64,000 bases of DNA. It comes from CAWVWD01 sp965662365 (GTDB lineage Bacteria; Bacteroidota; Bacteroidia; Chitinophagales; Saprospiraceae). The notes beneath the pieces were generated by a model, which made no database searches, was not told the DNA's origin, and saw only the letters and a program-made list of their open reading frames with translations. The translations under genes were made by a program, and so were the position numbers. This document shows positions 8,923-19,007 of the stretch, piece by piece. The DNA is taken from assembly GCA_965662365.1 (NCBI GenBank), contig CBFIHR010000006.1, positions 36,899 to 100,898 of the forward strand. The letters are read 5' to 3'. Numbering within the stretch: the first letter of the stretch is position 1; the number at the start of each line of letters is the position of its first letter.

Positions 8923-9690
8923 CTATCTATCCACAAAAATAACGTCTTTATCTTCTAAAAGTGGCATTAATTTATATTTCAGTAAGAGTTGAACAACGGC
9001 TAAAACATCTTTTTCACAATAAATAGCAATACGTTCTAAATTATTTTCTTCCCAATACACTCGACCTACTTCGCTTCCATCAATATCATCTTTCGGAGAA
9101 GGAATACCAAAACAAGCCGTCAACACTTTTAAAGCCGTATAATTCTTAAAATCACCGAATTTCCAGAGCGTCAAGGTGTCAAGTTGATATTTTAGCTCCC
9201 AAGGTTTTTTACCTGAAATATCTAACATTTTTGGAAGTTCCATTTGATGAATCAGCATTCTACGGCAAATGTATGGTATGTCAAATTCATTTATATTATG
9301 CCCACACATATAATGTTTACCACCTCGAGAATGAACAGGATCGTTAAAGTGTTGATTGAGTAAGACGGCAAAATCTTCTAAAAGTTTTCTTTCGTCATGA
9401 TCTGCATAAGATTTTAGGCGAACTTTCATTTCTCCCTCACGATTACGAGTAACGAAGCCAACAGAAATACAACAAATTTTACCAAACTCAGCAAAAATAC
9501 CTGCTCGTTCTGCATAAGTTTCAATAGCTTCATCTTCTGTAATTGGCTCGTCGTATTTTCGTAAGACCGACTTTGCTTTCAGTTTCCACAACGTTTTGAA
9601 CTCATCAGGCATATCGCCGTAAGTACGATGACCCGAAACAGTTTCTATATCCAAAAAAAGGACATTAACAATATCAATATGGTTTAACAT
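8923..9690 (-). CDS. Predicted 3'-5' exonuclease, PolB-like
   Basis: A 255-residue DEDD-superfamily exonuclease related to the exonuclease domain of family B DNA polymerases (the predicted PolB-like exonuclease 2 family). ExoI is VLFLDIETVSG (Asp and Glu). ExoII is the GHNINEFDIPY block (Asp). ExoIII is YCEKDVLAVVQLLLKY (Asp). It lacks polymerase domains. The likely role is single-strand DNA or RNA 3' trimming in repair; the in vivo substrate is unknown. A candidate -7 box (TATTTTTG on the minus strand, 9754-9761) lies about 65 bp upstream. It is convergent with rluD. Confidence 0.85.
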   Translation of the reverse strand: MLNHIDIVNVLFLDIETVSGHRTYGDMPDEFKTLWKLKAKSVLRKYDEPITEDEAIETYAERAGIFAEFGKICCISVGFVTRNREGEMKVRLKSYADHDERKLLEDFAVLLNQHFNDPVHSRGGKHYMCGHNINEFDIPYICRRMLIHQMELPKMLDISGKKPWELKYQLDTLTLWKFGDFKNYTALKVLTACFGIPSPKDDIDGSEVGRVYWEENNLERIAIYCEKDVLAVVQLLLKYKLMPLLEDKDVIFVDR

Positions 9691-9952
9691 AGCTTCTATT
9701 TAATACTAATAATAAATTGATTTTTAGTTATTTACACCAAAAAATCGAATATACAAAAATACTTATAATATCGCAAAAAGTGGAAGGTTTATAATCAAAA
9801 AAGTTAGATTAGTGCCTTTTGAAGCGACCAATTTTTAAAAATTTATGGAGTGTCTCGATATTGATTAATTATCTGTTGAGAGAAAATCTACAAAGATGAA
9901 AGATGGTAAAGTAAGTACTCGAAGGACCAAAACAAGAAGTTTGAAAATTTTC

Positions 9953-10780
9953 TTACGTCAACATTTTCCAAAGTTGAATGACTTCTTTAGCTTCTTTCAC
10001 ATCGTGAACCCTCAAGATATTTCCACCATTTTGTAAAGCAGCCAGATGTAAAACAGATGTTCCATTCAAAGCCTCTTTAGCTTCGATGTTTAAGTATTTA
10101 TAAATCATAGATTTACGAGAAACTCCAACCAAAAGTGGTAGGTCAAAAATCTGAAAATCAGTCATTTGTCGCAACAATTGATAATTATGTTCAATCGTTT
10201 TTCCGAAACCAAAACCGACATCTAATAAGATATCTTTTACACCTAAATTTCTCAAAATACCAACTTCACGAATAAAGAAATCGGTAACATGTGTAATCAC
10301 ATCATCGTAATTTGGGTTGATTTGCATCGTTTTGGGCGAGCCGTTCATGTGCATTAAAATATAAGGAACGTCTAATTCAGCAACGGTTTTATATAATTGA
10401 TCATCGAACTGACCGGCTGAAATATCATTGACAATATGTCCGCCCGCTTCGATACCATTTTTAGCAACTTCAGATTTTATCGTATCAATCGAAATAATCG
10501 TATTTGGAAACGTAGCAACGATTTTTTCAACAACAGGAACTACACGCCGAAGCTCCTCCTCCGTCGTAATTATTTCTGCCCCAGGTCGTGACGACATTCC
10601 GCCAACATCAATAATATCTGCACCTTGTTCCAGCATTTTTTCGGTTTGAAACAACGCATTATCAATAGCATTATATTTTCCACCATCATAAAAGGAATCA
10701 GGCGTTACGTTTAAGATTCCCATGATTTTGGGCTGCGATAAGTCCAAAAGTTGCCCTTTGCAATTGATTAAATTATTCAT
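9953..10780 (-). CDS. folP: Dihydropteroate synthase
   Basis: A 275-residue DHPS that condenses p-aminobenzoate with 6-hydroxymethyl-dihydropterin pyrophosphate in folate synthesis. Signatures are the N-terminal GILNVTPDSFYDGG loop, DIIDVGGMSSRPGA (the pABA-loop region), INDISAG, LMHMNG, LDVGFGFGKT and VGVSRKSM. The length is normal for the family. The folate gene folB lies about 28 kb away in the same window. The short interval to the upstream 10841-11581 gene (60 bp) allows co-transcription. Confidence 0.95.
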   Translation of the reverse strand: MNNLINCKGQLLDLSQPKIMGILNVTPDSFYDGGKYNAIDNALFQTEKMLEQGADIIDVGGMSSRPGAEIITTEEELRRVVPVVEKIVATFPNTIISIDTIKSEVAKNGIEAGGHIVNDISAGQFDDQLYKTVAELDVPYILMHMNGSPKTMQINPNYDDVITHVTDFFIREVGILRNLGVKDILLDVGFGFGKTIEHNYQLLRQMTDFQIFDLPLLVGVSRKSMIYKYLNIEAKEALNGTSVLHLAALQNGGNILRVHDVKEAKEVIQLWKMLT

Positions 10781-10840
10781 GTTTTAATGTTCGAGTATTT
10801 TAATATTCAATTATTTGAGCATTTTTAGAGCCGAACGTAA

Positions 10841-11581
10841 TCATGCGTCTTTTTTAATAATTGCTTCGACTTTCTGCTTAGCAGCTTCACTCGCTAATTT
10901 CTCTCGACGCTTGCGTTTTTGGTCAGCATTTGATTCATAAATGACATATTGTTCATATTTTACGGCATCTTTATCTATCCAAATATCTTTACCGATATTG
11001 CACAGCACAATTAGTTCTTGATACAATTGATTGCCTAAATCAGTGCGTTTTTCGACCATTATATCTCGGTCACTGACTTTATCTTTTTGAATATGAATCG
11101 CATTTTCGAAGGCAGCGACAGCCTCCGTAACTTTATCCAAAACAGCTTCTGTCAAACCGACTTCACTCAAAAAGGGTAGGAGTTGAGTTCCGACTCTGAC
11201 GACTCGACGACCACAAAACAACAATTGAGCATCAGACATATCGCCCATTTTTCGAGTACCAAAACGACGGTAGCGACCTGACTTGTTATGATATTTCATT
11301 GCAACCCGAGTCATTACGCTACGAATCGCAATTTTCAATTGATTCATCGTTTCTGTTTTCTTTTCTGTCATTTGCATCTGAATACCTAATAACTCGTCAT
11401 CATCGGGTAGTTCCAAAAACTTCTCACAAGCCGCTTCAAACTTTGCTAACCTATCCTTACCATAGCTATAACTTTCGAAATCTACGATATCGCGTTTTGC
11501 CAAATTGATATGTTCCGTACATTGCACATACAACTCCGAATCCGGATAATTATACATTCTATTACTTGCCTGTTTTTTCAT
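10841..11581 (-). CDS. Hypothetical helical protein (246 aa)
   Basis: I do not recognise the family. It is a soluble, highly charged, mostly helical protein with a basic C-terminal tail (QKRKRREKLASEAAKQKVEAIIKK) that could bind nucleic acid. A central motif, RRFGTRKMGDMSDAQLLF, is distinctive. It lies upstream of folP with a 60-bp gap and may share its transcript. No signal peptide or membrane helix is visible. Confidence 0.65.
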   Translation of the reverse strand: MKKQASNRMYNYPDSELYVQCTEHINLAKRDIVDFESYSYGKDRLAKFEAACEKFLELPDDDELLGIQMQMTEKKTETMNQLKIAIRSVMTRVAMKYHNKSGRYRRFGTRKMGDMSDAQLLFCGRRVVRVGTQLLPFLSEVGLTEAVLDKVTEAVAAFENAIHIQKDKVSDRDIMVEKRTDLGNQLYQELIVLCNIGKDIWIDKDAVKYEQYVIYESNADQKRKRREKLASEAAKQKVEAIIKKDA

Positions 11582-12084
11582 CGCTTTTCGTAATTAGTAG
11601 AATTAATTGAAATCAAAACTCTTGTTTTAAAATAGTCAGCTGATTATTTAATATAATTACTGATAATATTATTTGTTTACAATATTAAAATATTTTGTTT
11701 TAATAATCAAATATGTTTGTCAAATTGTTTATGATTATACTCATTTAGTTAATTCTCTTATTAATGTATCAGTTTACTGAATTATCATCTTTTTTATCAA
11801 AAAGTCGTTTATTTATTTTGAATGGCCGGTCAAATAACTAAAAATAAAGAAAACTAATTGACCTGTTGAAAGTTTTGCTAACTTTCTTGTCAATCTTATT
11901 TACTACCATCAAAGCAACAATTTAAAAAGTCAATTTATTTTTTCATTTTAGACCTTTGAGAATAACAAATACGCTGTTTGTCTTTCTTAGAATAGGAATC
12001 GCTCTTTTTTAGTTGTAAAGTTATCAGTTATTAAAAGTCAGGAATACATCGGAACTTATCCATTTGAATATTGATTAGATACTG
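11582..12084. other. AT-rich intergenic region (about 500 bp)
   Basis: Very AT-rich sequence between the start of one minus-strand gene and the end of the next. I see no ORF with coding character, no strong hairpin and no TAnnTTTG box with a spaced TTG. It must contain the promoter of the 10841-11581 gene, but I cannot place it. Confidence 0.5.
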
Positions 12085-12495
12085 CTATTTTACCCAATAA
12101 TCAATCACTAAAACATCCTCTAAGTGTGGTTTCAAAACTTCTACAAAAGCTTGATGATCTGGATGTGGTAAATAAATTGCTCGTCCTTCTTCGCTATCGA
12201 AAGTCACCACAAAGCTATGTGTAAAACCTTTGTCTAACCCTTCTGGGCTGTTGTTTGTTCCCCACTCGAAAGCCTTGATTTCTTTAATTTTTGAAGGTAA
12301 AGCAGCAAAAGCATTTTCGACTTTTTTGATATTTTCACTCGTTGTCGTTTCCTTGAATTTGAATAAAACGATGTGTCGAAGTTCTTTGGTAATTGTGACC
12401 TGTTCGCTTTCTTGCTTATTTATCGTACTGTTTGTACAGTTATTCATTACCAATAATAATAATCCGACTAATCCTATTGATGTAATAACTCTCAT
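12085..12495 (-). CDS. Exported Dabb (stress-responsive A/B barrel) protein
   Basis: A 136-residue protein whose residues about 38-136 are a Dabb domain. The signatures are LRHIVLFKFKE, the SPEGLDKGFTHSFVVTF block, LPHPDHQAFVE and the C-terminal strand VLVIDYW. Dabb domains are dimeric ferredoxin-like barrels. The N-terminus (GLVGLLLLVMNNC) is a hydrophobic leader ending in Cys20 that could be a lipoprotein signal, although the lipobox NNC is poor. The activity is unknown; it is likely periplasmic. Confidence 0.8.
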   Translation of the reverse strand: MRVITSIGLVGLLLLVMNNCTNSTINKQESEQVTITKELRHIVLFKFKETTTSENIKKVENAFAALPSKIKEIKAFEWGTNNSPEGLDKGFTHSFVVTFDSEEGRAIYLPHPDHQAFVEVLKPHLEDVLVIDYWVK

Positions 12496-12548
12496 AAATA
12501 TTTTGATTTTTTAACTGAAGGTTGTTGTAAAATGATTCGTACAAAAAA

Positions 12549-12574
12549 TGTGAAATCGAATTTTCGATTCCACA
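12549..12574 (-). terminator. Intrinsic terminator of the PLP-enzyme gene
   Basis: 11-bp arms (12549-12559 and 12564-12574, one mismatch) with a 4-nt loop. On the minus strand the stem is followed by a run of T (plus-strand A run 12543-12548). It closes the gene ending at 12632. Its sequence is near-identical to the terminators at 14763-14790 and 27046-27070. Confidence 0.75.
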
Positions 12575-12631
12575 TTTTTTTAATTATTATTTTTTAAACG
12601 TTCGATTAGAATCCTCATTGAACAGATGTTT

Positions 12632-14494
12632 CTAATCGTTATCCTCCTGCTGAGTTAGCATTACAAAATCCAAAAAGACTTTTTTGTGTAACTCGAGGTT
12701 CATATTAGGCGACAACGCTACACGAGCAATATAATCTTTATCGCTTTCCTTCGTTGTCCCTTGAGTCGAAGTCGCAGGAATTGTCCAGTAGCAACCTTTT
12801 AGTTGACCGTAACTGACGCAATATTTGCTTTCATTAGGAATTTCAGAAATCATCAGATTAATTAATTGATGATTTAATTTTCTTTTATACATTTCCTTTT
12901 CTGCGGCAGTGTCGCCTCTGGTTGGTAAATCCAATGAAAATACAGAAGGCGTAAATCCTTGTGCTGCTAATTTTTCTGAAACAAAATTAATTTTTGCCTT
13001 AGGCAAATGTTGCTGAATAAAATTGACAAACGCACGAGTATTATGATACGCCGCATCAATTCGTTCAAGCATCGACGGCATTTGTTTGGCCAATATCGAT
13101 GTTTGAAGTGTGGTCGCTTCATTATCACAAAGTTGTAGGTGTCGTTCTATCTTTTCCATCAAGGCATTTGTCTTGGTATTTCCGATGCAATAACCTGCCG
13201 TACATAAGCCACCGCTCGGAAACTTTGAGCCACTGGCATAGGAAATTGTTCGAACGGTTGATAAAATTTTCCCTTCTCCTAAGAATTGAACATTTGGACA
13301 GAAAGTTTGGTCTAAAATAAAGACTGGATCAATCGCTGTTTCGCCTTTTTTCGTGATGCGTTTTTTTGTTAAAGCAGCTTTCAACGCCATCAAATCTGGC
13401 ACTTCGACCCTCGGATTTGTTGGGATTTCAGCGATGATGTAAGGAATCGCATCTTCGTCAGCCAATTGACTTAAAACCAATTCAATACTTTGCACCATAT
13501 CGTTGTCGCCATCAACGGGCAAATCCACGATTTCTACATTATCTAAACAAGCCGCCACTCGTCTTGCTTGATCATTCGTGCCACCATAGCAATTTGGCGG
13601 AACGACAAACTTAATCGCTTTATTAGGGTAATTTTCAACCGCATCGTGTACCAAACCCATCATAATCGCATATTGAACAGACAAGCCGCTCGACCCTAAC
13701 AAGGCTTTCGTATTAGAGCCAGTAATCTGTTTAATTGTTTTTAAAACCATTGTTTTATCCCTTTCGATGTCATGGTTTTCTATTTTAAATTTGGTTTGTG
13801 CAACGATTGACTTTAAAGCAATCAAACAATTTGCAGGAGTCATTGCAATCGTTTCTCGCCTTCTAACATGTTGAATGTCAGAAATATACGAAGCATTTTG
13901 TTTTCCGTTTATTAATAAAACACTTCCGAGTCGAGGATAAATATTGATAAAAAAGTCGATATTTGGATTAGAACTGGCGGTTAGGATTTCATCTTGTTGC
14001 GAAATAAAAACAAGACTGCCGTCAAATTTATCAATCGTTTCTATGTCCTTAACTTGCTTTAATTCTAATTGATAACCATAGATATTTTTCAGAATTTCAG
14101 CATCAAACGACGCCGGTAATTCTCCTGTATATACGATTTTTGTTTGCTTATTTTCAAATAAATTTTTTCTAAGAATTGCTAAAATTGGAATCGTCGAAGA
14201 TGAAAAACTGATTACATTTTCCGGTTGCTGCTGATTTAATGTTGCAATTGTCCATTCCAAAATACACGACAACGGATGTCCTAATCGAATATAATCGTAA
14301 GCTGTCGGTAATTTGCTAAGTGCTTTTGAGCTTGAATCATTTTTTTTAAATAAAAGCTCAAACTGTTCTATAAATTCAACTTTGGCCAACTTTTCATTAA
14401 AAATATCCAGTCGGTGAGTCGTCAAATTTAGCCAATCTGTTGGCTTATTTTTCAATACTGCTGTTATATAATTTAGCATTTTATTGTTGTCCAT
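12632..14494 (-). CDS. Long PLP-dependent Cys/Met-metabolism-like enzyme
   Basis: A 620-residue fold-type I PLP protein, longer than usual cystathionine gamma-synthase relatives (about 380-400). Residues about 255-620 hold the recognisable core: LLGSSGLSVQYA, the NCYGGTND loop, IIAEIPTNPRVEVPD, FILDQTF (Asp395, pyridine contact) and SYASGSKFPSGG with Lys424 as probable Schiff-base lysine. Residues about 65-215 resemble a degenerate copy of the same large domain (YIRLGHPLSCILEW, VISFSSST) without the lysine. The substrate is unknown, likely a sulfur amino acid. A candidate -7 box TAGATTTG (minus strand, 14523-14530) lies 29 bp upstream. Confidence 0.75.
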   Translation of the reverse strand: MDNNKMLNYITAVLKNKPTDWLNLTTHRLDIFNEKLAKVEFIEQFELLFKKNDSSSKALSKLPTAYDYIRLGHPLSCILEWTIATLNQQQPENVISFSSSTIPILAILRKNLFENKQTKIVYTGELPASFDAEILKNIYGYQLELKQVKDIETIDKFDGSLVFISQQDEILTASSNPNIDFFINIYPRLGSVLLINGKQNASYISDIQHVRRRETIAMTPANCLIALKSIVAQTKFKIENHDIERDKTMVLKTIKQITGSNTKALLGSSGLSVQYAIMMGLVHDAVENYPNKAIKFVVPPNCYGGTNDQARRVAACLDNVEIVDLPVDGDNDMVQSIELVLSQLADEDAIPYIIAEIPTNPRVEVPDLMALKAALTKKRITKKGETAIDPVFILDQTFCPNVQFLGEGKILSTVRTISYASGSKFPSGGLCTAGYCIGNTKTNALMEKIERHLQLCDNEATTLQTSILAKQMPSMLERIDAAYHNTRAFVNFIQQHLPKAKINFVSEKLAAQGFTPSVFSLDLPTRGDTAAEKEMYKRKLNHQLINLMISEIPNESKYCVSYGQLKGCYWTIPATSTQGTTKESDKDYIARVALSPNMNLELHKKVFLDFVMLTQQEDND

Positions 14495-14762
14495 ATTTTC
14501 TATTATTTACTTATTTCAGTTCCAAATCTAAAAACTATATTTATCCAAATAACGGCTTTTCCATAAAAATAATACGATTTTGCACATTAAATTTTTACAG
14601 AAATATTCCTTTCTTACAATGCTTTTATTCTTTGAGATCACGGTTTTTTGTTACTGCCAAATCTTAAAATCAGTTGTTTGCAAGGATTAAATTGATGAAA
14701 CAACGCTAAGAGAAGTGTGTTTTCTGTATTGGTTTTGAACGGCATGATTTCAAACAAAAAAA

Positions 14763-14790
14763 TGTGAAATCACTCAAAAGCGATTCCACA
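14763..14790 (-). terminator. Intrinsic terminator of pruA
   Basis: 9-bp arms (14763-14771 and 14782-14790) with one mismatch. On the minus strand a T run follows (plus-strand A run 14756-14762). It lies 30 bp after the pruA stop and belongs to the same sequence family as the terminator at 12549-12574. Confidence 0.7.
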
Positions 14791-14820
14791 TTTCCAAAAA
14801 TATACTTTTAAAAACAAAAT

Positions 14821-16455
14821 TTATTCTTCACTCAAAAACGGATAGCGATAATCTTTAGGAGCATTAAAATTCTCCTTAATCGTGCGAGGTGATAACCAAC
14901 GGTATAAGTTCAACGGCGCACCAGCTTTATCATTTGTTCCTGAACCTCTTGCACCGCCAAACGGTTGCTGGCCAACAACTGCACCTGTCGGCTTATCATT
15001 GATATAGAAATTACCGGCTGCTTGATGTAAAATATCCGTCGCTTTTTGAACCATTGCTCTATCTTTTGAGAAAATAGAACCAGTCAACGCATACGGAGAA
15101 GTTTCATCTAAAATGTGCAAAGTTTCCTCAAACTTGTCATCTTCATACACATAAATCGTCAAAACCGGCCCGAATAATTCGGTTTCCATTGTTGTGTATT
15201 TTGGATTAGAAGTCAAGATAACCGTTGGTTCGATAAAGTAACCGACTGATTTATCATAATTTCCTCCGATAATCACTTCTGCATCGCTATCTTCTTTTGC
15301 TTGTGCAATGTAGCTGGTAATTTTATCAAACGCACGTTCGTCAATAACGGCATTGATAAAATTCGTGAAATTTTCGGGTGTTCCCATTTTGAACGAAGCC
15401 AAATCGGTTTCTAAACCTTGACGAACTTCTGCCCACATCGACTGCGGAATGTACGCACGAGATGCCGCCGAACATTTCTGACCTTGATACTCAAAAGCTC
15501 CACGACTTAGTGCTGTACTCACTTGTTTCGCATCTGCTGAACTATGTGCAATGACAAAATCCTTTCCGCCAGTTTCCCCAACGATACGAGGGTAAGAACG
15601 GTATTTTGTAATATTTTCACCAATCGTTTTCCACATATATTGGAACGTTTTGGTACTTCCTGTAAAGTGTAAACCAGCTAATTCACGGTGATTGAACGCT
15701 ACTTCACCAGCTTCTGGACCATCACAGAAAACCATATTAATTACACCATCTGGCAAACCTGCTTCCTGGAAAACTTCCATCAAAACAGCTGCTGAATAAA
15801 TTTGTGTGTCTGAAGGCTTCCAAACAACAGTATTTCCTAACATTGCTGGAGCAGCACATAAATTACCTGCGATTGAGGTAAAATTAAATGGCGTTACCGC
15901 AAAAATAAATCCTTCTAACGGACGATATTCCAAGCGATTCCAAATACCATTCGGATTCATTGGCGGTTGTTCGCTATAAATCTGCTCGGCATAATGCACA
16001 TTGAATTTTAAGAAATCAATGTACTCGCACGCTGCATCAATCTCTGCTTGAAACGCATTTTTAGATTGTGACAACATGGTGGTCGCATTGATTTTTGCAC
16101 GATAAGGGCCAGCGATCAGTGCCGCAGCTTTTAAGAAAATCGACGCTCGTTGTTCCCATGCCATGCTTTGCCAATCTGCTTTTGCTGCCAAAGCGGCGTC
16201 AATCGCATCTTGAACGTGTGACGCATTTCCATAATGACAAAAACCCAAAGTATGTGCGTGTTCGTGAGGCGGATGAAGTGTAACGTGATTGTCTGTTTTT
16301 ACAGCTTTTCCGTTGATAATCATCGGAATTTCCGTCTGTGTGGATTTATATTCCGCTAAAGCGGCTTTTAAAGCGATTTTTTCTGGAGAACCAGGTGCGT
16401 AACTTTTGACAGGTTCGTTTTCTGGTGTTGGTACTTTGAAAAATGCGTTTGCCAT
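14821..16455 (-). CDS. pruA: L-glutamate gamma-semialdehyde (P5C) dehydrogenase
   Basis: A 544-residue aldehyde dehydrogenase of the monofunctional P5C dehydrogenase type; it oxidises glutamate semialdehyde to glutamate with NAD+ in proline catabolism. The signatures are FAVTPFNFTSIAGN and WKPSDTQ (cofactor site), VGETGGKDF (catalytic Glu), EYQGQKCSAASR (catalytic Cys) and the C-terminal QQPFGGARGSGTNDK. The N-terminal 70 residues match the PruA-specific extension. No proline dehydrogenase is fused. The putative proline symporter is 43 kb away. A possible -7 box TAATTTTG (minus strand, 16496-16503) is about 40 bp upstream. Confidence 0.95.
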   Translation of the reverse strand: MANAFFKVPTPENEPVKSYAPGSPEKIALKAALAEYKSTQTEIPMIINGKAVKTDNHVTLHPPHEHAHTLGFCHYGNASHVQDAIDAALAAKADWQSMAWEQRASIFLKAAALIAGPYRAKINATTMLSQSKNAFQAEIDAACEYIDFLKFNVHYAEQIYSEQPPMNPNGIWNRLEYRPLEGFIFAVTPFNFTSIAGNLCAAPAMLGNTVVWKPSDTQIYSAAVLMEVFQEAGLPDGVINMVFCDGPEAGEVAFNHRELAGLHFTGSTKTFQYMWKTIGENITKYRSYPRIVGETGGKDFVIAHSSADAKQVSTALSRGAFEYQGQKCSAASRAYIPQSMWAEVRQGLETDLASFKMGTPENFTNFINAVIDERAFDKITSYIAQAKEDSDAEVIIGGNYDKSVGYFIEPTVILTSNPKYTTMETELFGPVLTIYVYEDDKFEETLHILDETSPYALTGSIFSKDRAMVQKATDILHQAAGNFYINDKPTGAVVGQQPFGGARGSGTNDKAGAPLNLYRWLSPRTIKENFNAPKDYRYPFLSEE

Positions 16456-16540
16456 ATTGCAATAGATTTTTTTAGTAAGTTTTTAAATTTGAGTGCAAAA
16501 TTACAAAAAGTGTTATGAAAAAACTACTCAACTAAAACCT

Positions 16541-16577
16541 AAAAAAAGTCCCACCGAAATCTCGGTGGGACTTTTTT
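16541..16577. terminator. Bidirectional terminator downstream of lon
   Basis: Perfect 10-bp GC-rich arms (16548-16557 and 16562-16571) with a 4-nt loop, flanked by seven A on the left and six T on the right. On the minus strand it terminates lon 28 bp after its stop. It sits upstream of pruA and so insulates the two genes. Confidence 0.9.
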
Positions 16578-16598
16578 AGAGTTTTTGATTACAAAATG

Positions 16599-19007
16599 CT
16601 AAAGTGCAATCTCCAGAACTTCCGACATTTTATCTACAAAATGAAACGTCATACCTTCAATATAAACGTCTTCGATTTCGTCAATGTGTTTTTTATTTTT
16701 TCCACATAAAATGATTTCGTTAATACCTGCACGTTTAGCGGCTAAGATTTTTTCTTTAATTCCGCCGACCGGCAAGACACGACCTCGAAGCGTGATTTCG
16801 CCAGTCATTGCCAAGTGTGATTTCAGCGGTTTTTGCTTAAAAGCAGAAGTCAAAGCGGATAACATTGTGATTCCTGCCGAAGGACCATCTTTTGGAATTG
16901 CCCCTTCTGGGACGTGAATATGAATATCGGTTTTTGCAATTTCTTCGGCATCAACGCCCAATTCTTCGGAGTGTGCTTTGATATAACTTAGTGCCGTGTA
17001 AGCAGATTCTTTCATAACATCGCCCAAGTTTCCGGTCAATTTAACCGCACCTTTTCCTTTGCTTAAACTGACTTCAATAAATAGAATTTCACCACCAACA
17101 GATGTCCAAGCTAAGCCAACCGCAACGCCTGCAGGTTGTTTTTCCTGATAAATATCGTTGGAAAAACGAGGTGTTCCTAAGACATTTTGCAAGTCGCTTT
17201 TCTTAATCGCAACACTGTATTCTTCCTCCATAGCGACTTTTTTCGCCACGGAACGCATGACTGCCGCCATTTGTCTATCCAATGAACGAACACCCGATTC
17301 TCGAGTATAATCTTGAATGATTTTCTTCACTACATCTGGACGTAATTTCACTTCTTTAGAAGACAAACCGTGATTTTTTCGTTGTTTCGGGATTAAGTGT
17401 TTTTTTGCAATTTCCACTTTTTCCTCTACCGAATAACCACTTACGTGAATGATTTCCATTCTATCTCGCAACGCTGGCTGAATCGTATTTAATGAGTTCG
17501 CTGTAGCGATAAACAAAACCTTAGATAAGTCATATTCTAATTCCAAATAATTATCGTAGAAGGTCGAGTTTTGCTCAGGATCGAGTACTTCCAACAAAGC
17601 TGATGAAGGATCGCCACGGAAGCTATTTCCAATCTTATCAATTTCATCTAAAATAAAAACTGGATTCGATGATTTTACTTTTTTCAAAGATTGAATAATT
17701 CGTCCGGGCATCGCTCCGATATAGGTTTTTCGGTGTCCACGAATCTCGGATTCATCATGCAAACCTCCTAACGACATTCGTACATATTTTCTATCCAATG
17801 CAGAAGCAATAGATTTTCCTAATGAAGTCTTACCAACACCTGGAGGGCCGACTAAGCACAAAATCGGAGATTTCATATCGCCTTTCAGTTTTAAAACTGC
17901 CAAGTGTTCTAAAATGCGTTCTTTGACTTTTTCGAGTCCGTGATGATCTTTGTCTAAGACTTTTGCCGCATTTTTTAGGTCAAAATTATCTTTTGTAAAC
18001 TCTTCCCACGGCAAGTCCACCAACAATTCCAAATAACTAATCGTGATACCATATTCTGCCATTGCAGGATTGATACGACGAGCTTTTTTTGCTTCTTTCT
18101 CGAATGTATTTTTAATATTTTCTGGCCATTTTTTCGCTTTTGCTTTCAGTTCTAACTCCGTCAACTCTTGATGCGAATCTTGCCCTAACTCTTGTTGAAT
18201 CGTTTTTAGTTGTTGATTCAAATAATAATCTCGTTGTTGCTTGTCAATATCGGTACGAACTTTATTTTCGATTTGGCTTTTGAGCTCCAAAATCTGACGT
18301 TCGTGATCCATGTGTTCTAAGATGACTTCTGCTTTTTCGTCTAACTGGTCGATTTCTAAAATTGATTGTTTAGCAGCGACTTTAATCCCCAAGTTAGAAG
18401 ATACAAAATTCAGAAAGAAAGACGCATCTTGAATATTACGAAGCATGACACTTGCTTCGTTCGGGATATTGGGTGAAAGGCTCACAATATCTTCGGCAGC
18501 TTCTCGAATTGAAGCAAGAAAAGCCTTGAATTCCTTTTTATTTTTAGCAGGTTTTTCAGCTATTTTCTCAATTCGGCCTTCCAGATAAGGTGCTTCCGAT
18601 GTCAACTCCAATAACTCAAACCGTCCTCGCCCTTGTAAGATAGCGGTAGTCGTATCATCAGGCATTTTGATTAGCTTCAAGATACGAGCGACTGTACCGA
18701 TTTTGTATAAATCATCGGCCGATGGATTTTCATTTTTACCATCTTTTTGAGACAAAACCCCAACCAATTTATTGTCGTTGTAGGCTTTTTGTATTGCTTT
18801 TACAGATTTTTCTCGTCCGACTGTTATCGGAATAACAACTCCAGGGAAAAGCACTGTATTTTTCAATGCTAACAGCGGAATAGTTGCGGGAAAATCTTCG
18901 TCATCATTTATATTCATATCTGCTTCTACCGAAAAAATCGGCATGAAGTCGTTGTTTGATTCATCACTAAAACTTGGGCCAAACATTAAATCATCAAATG
19001 TATTCAT
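16599..19007 (-). CDS. lon: ATP-dependent protease Lon
   Basis: An 802-residue LonA. Residues about 40-245 are the LON substrate-binding domain (IPLLALKNTVLFPGVVIPI). A helical linker follows, then AAA+ with Walker A GPPGVGKTS and Walker B VFILDEIDK, and a C-terminal protease domain with the Ser-Lys dyad in PKDGPSAGITM (Ser710) and GGIKEKILAAK (about Lys753). It degrades misfolded and regulatory proteins in the cytosol. All catalytic residues are present. The upstream 250 bp contains repeated AAACTATGAC boxes that could be regulatory. It is monocistronic, ended by a strong terminator. Confidence 0.97.
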   Translation of the reverse strand: MNTFDDLMFGPSFSDESNNDFMPIFSVEADMNINDDEDFPATIPLLALKNTVLFPGVVIPITVGREKSVKAIQKAYNDNKLVGVLSQKDGKNENPSADDLYKIGTVARILKLIKMPDDTTTAILQGRGRFELLELTSEAPYLEGRIEKIAEKPAKNKKEFKAFLASIREAAEDIVSLSPNIPNEASVMLRNIQDASFFLNFVSSNLGIKVAAKQSILEIDQLDEKAEVILEHMDHERQILELKSQIENKVRTDIDKQQRDYYLNQQLKTIQQELGQDSHQELTELELKAKAKKWPENIKNTFEKEAKKARRINPAMAEYGITISYLELLVDLPWEEFTKDNFDLKNAAKVLDKDHHGLEKVKERILEHLAVLKLKGDMKSPILCLVGPPGVGKTSLGKSIASALDRKYVRMSLGGLHDESEIRGHRKTYIGAMPGRIIQSLKKVKSSNPVFILDEIDKIGNSFRGDPSSALLEVLDPEQNSTFYDNYLELEYDLSKVLFIATANSLNTIQPALRDRMEIIHVSGYSVEEKVEIAKKHLIPKQRKNHGLSSKEVKLRPDVVKKIIQDYTRESGVRSLDRQMAAVMRSVAKKVAMEEEYSVAIKKSDLQNVLGTPRFSNDIYQEKQPAGVAVGLAWTSVGGEILFIEVSLSKGKGAVKLTGNLGDVMKESAYTALSYIKAHSEELGVDAEEIAKTDIHIHVPEGAIPKDGPSAGITMLSALTSAFKQKPLKSHLAMTGEITLRGRVLPVGGIKEKILAAKRAGINEIILCGKNKKHIDEIEDVYIEGMTFHFVDKMSEVLEIAL

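Noticed and set aside
12085..12495. Firm lipoprotein call for the Dabb protein
   Set aside because: The residues before Cys20 (M-N-N) do not fit a lipobox well; only export is suggested.
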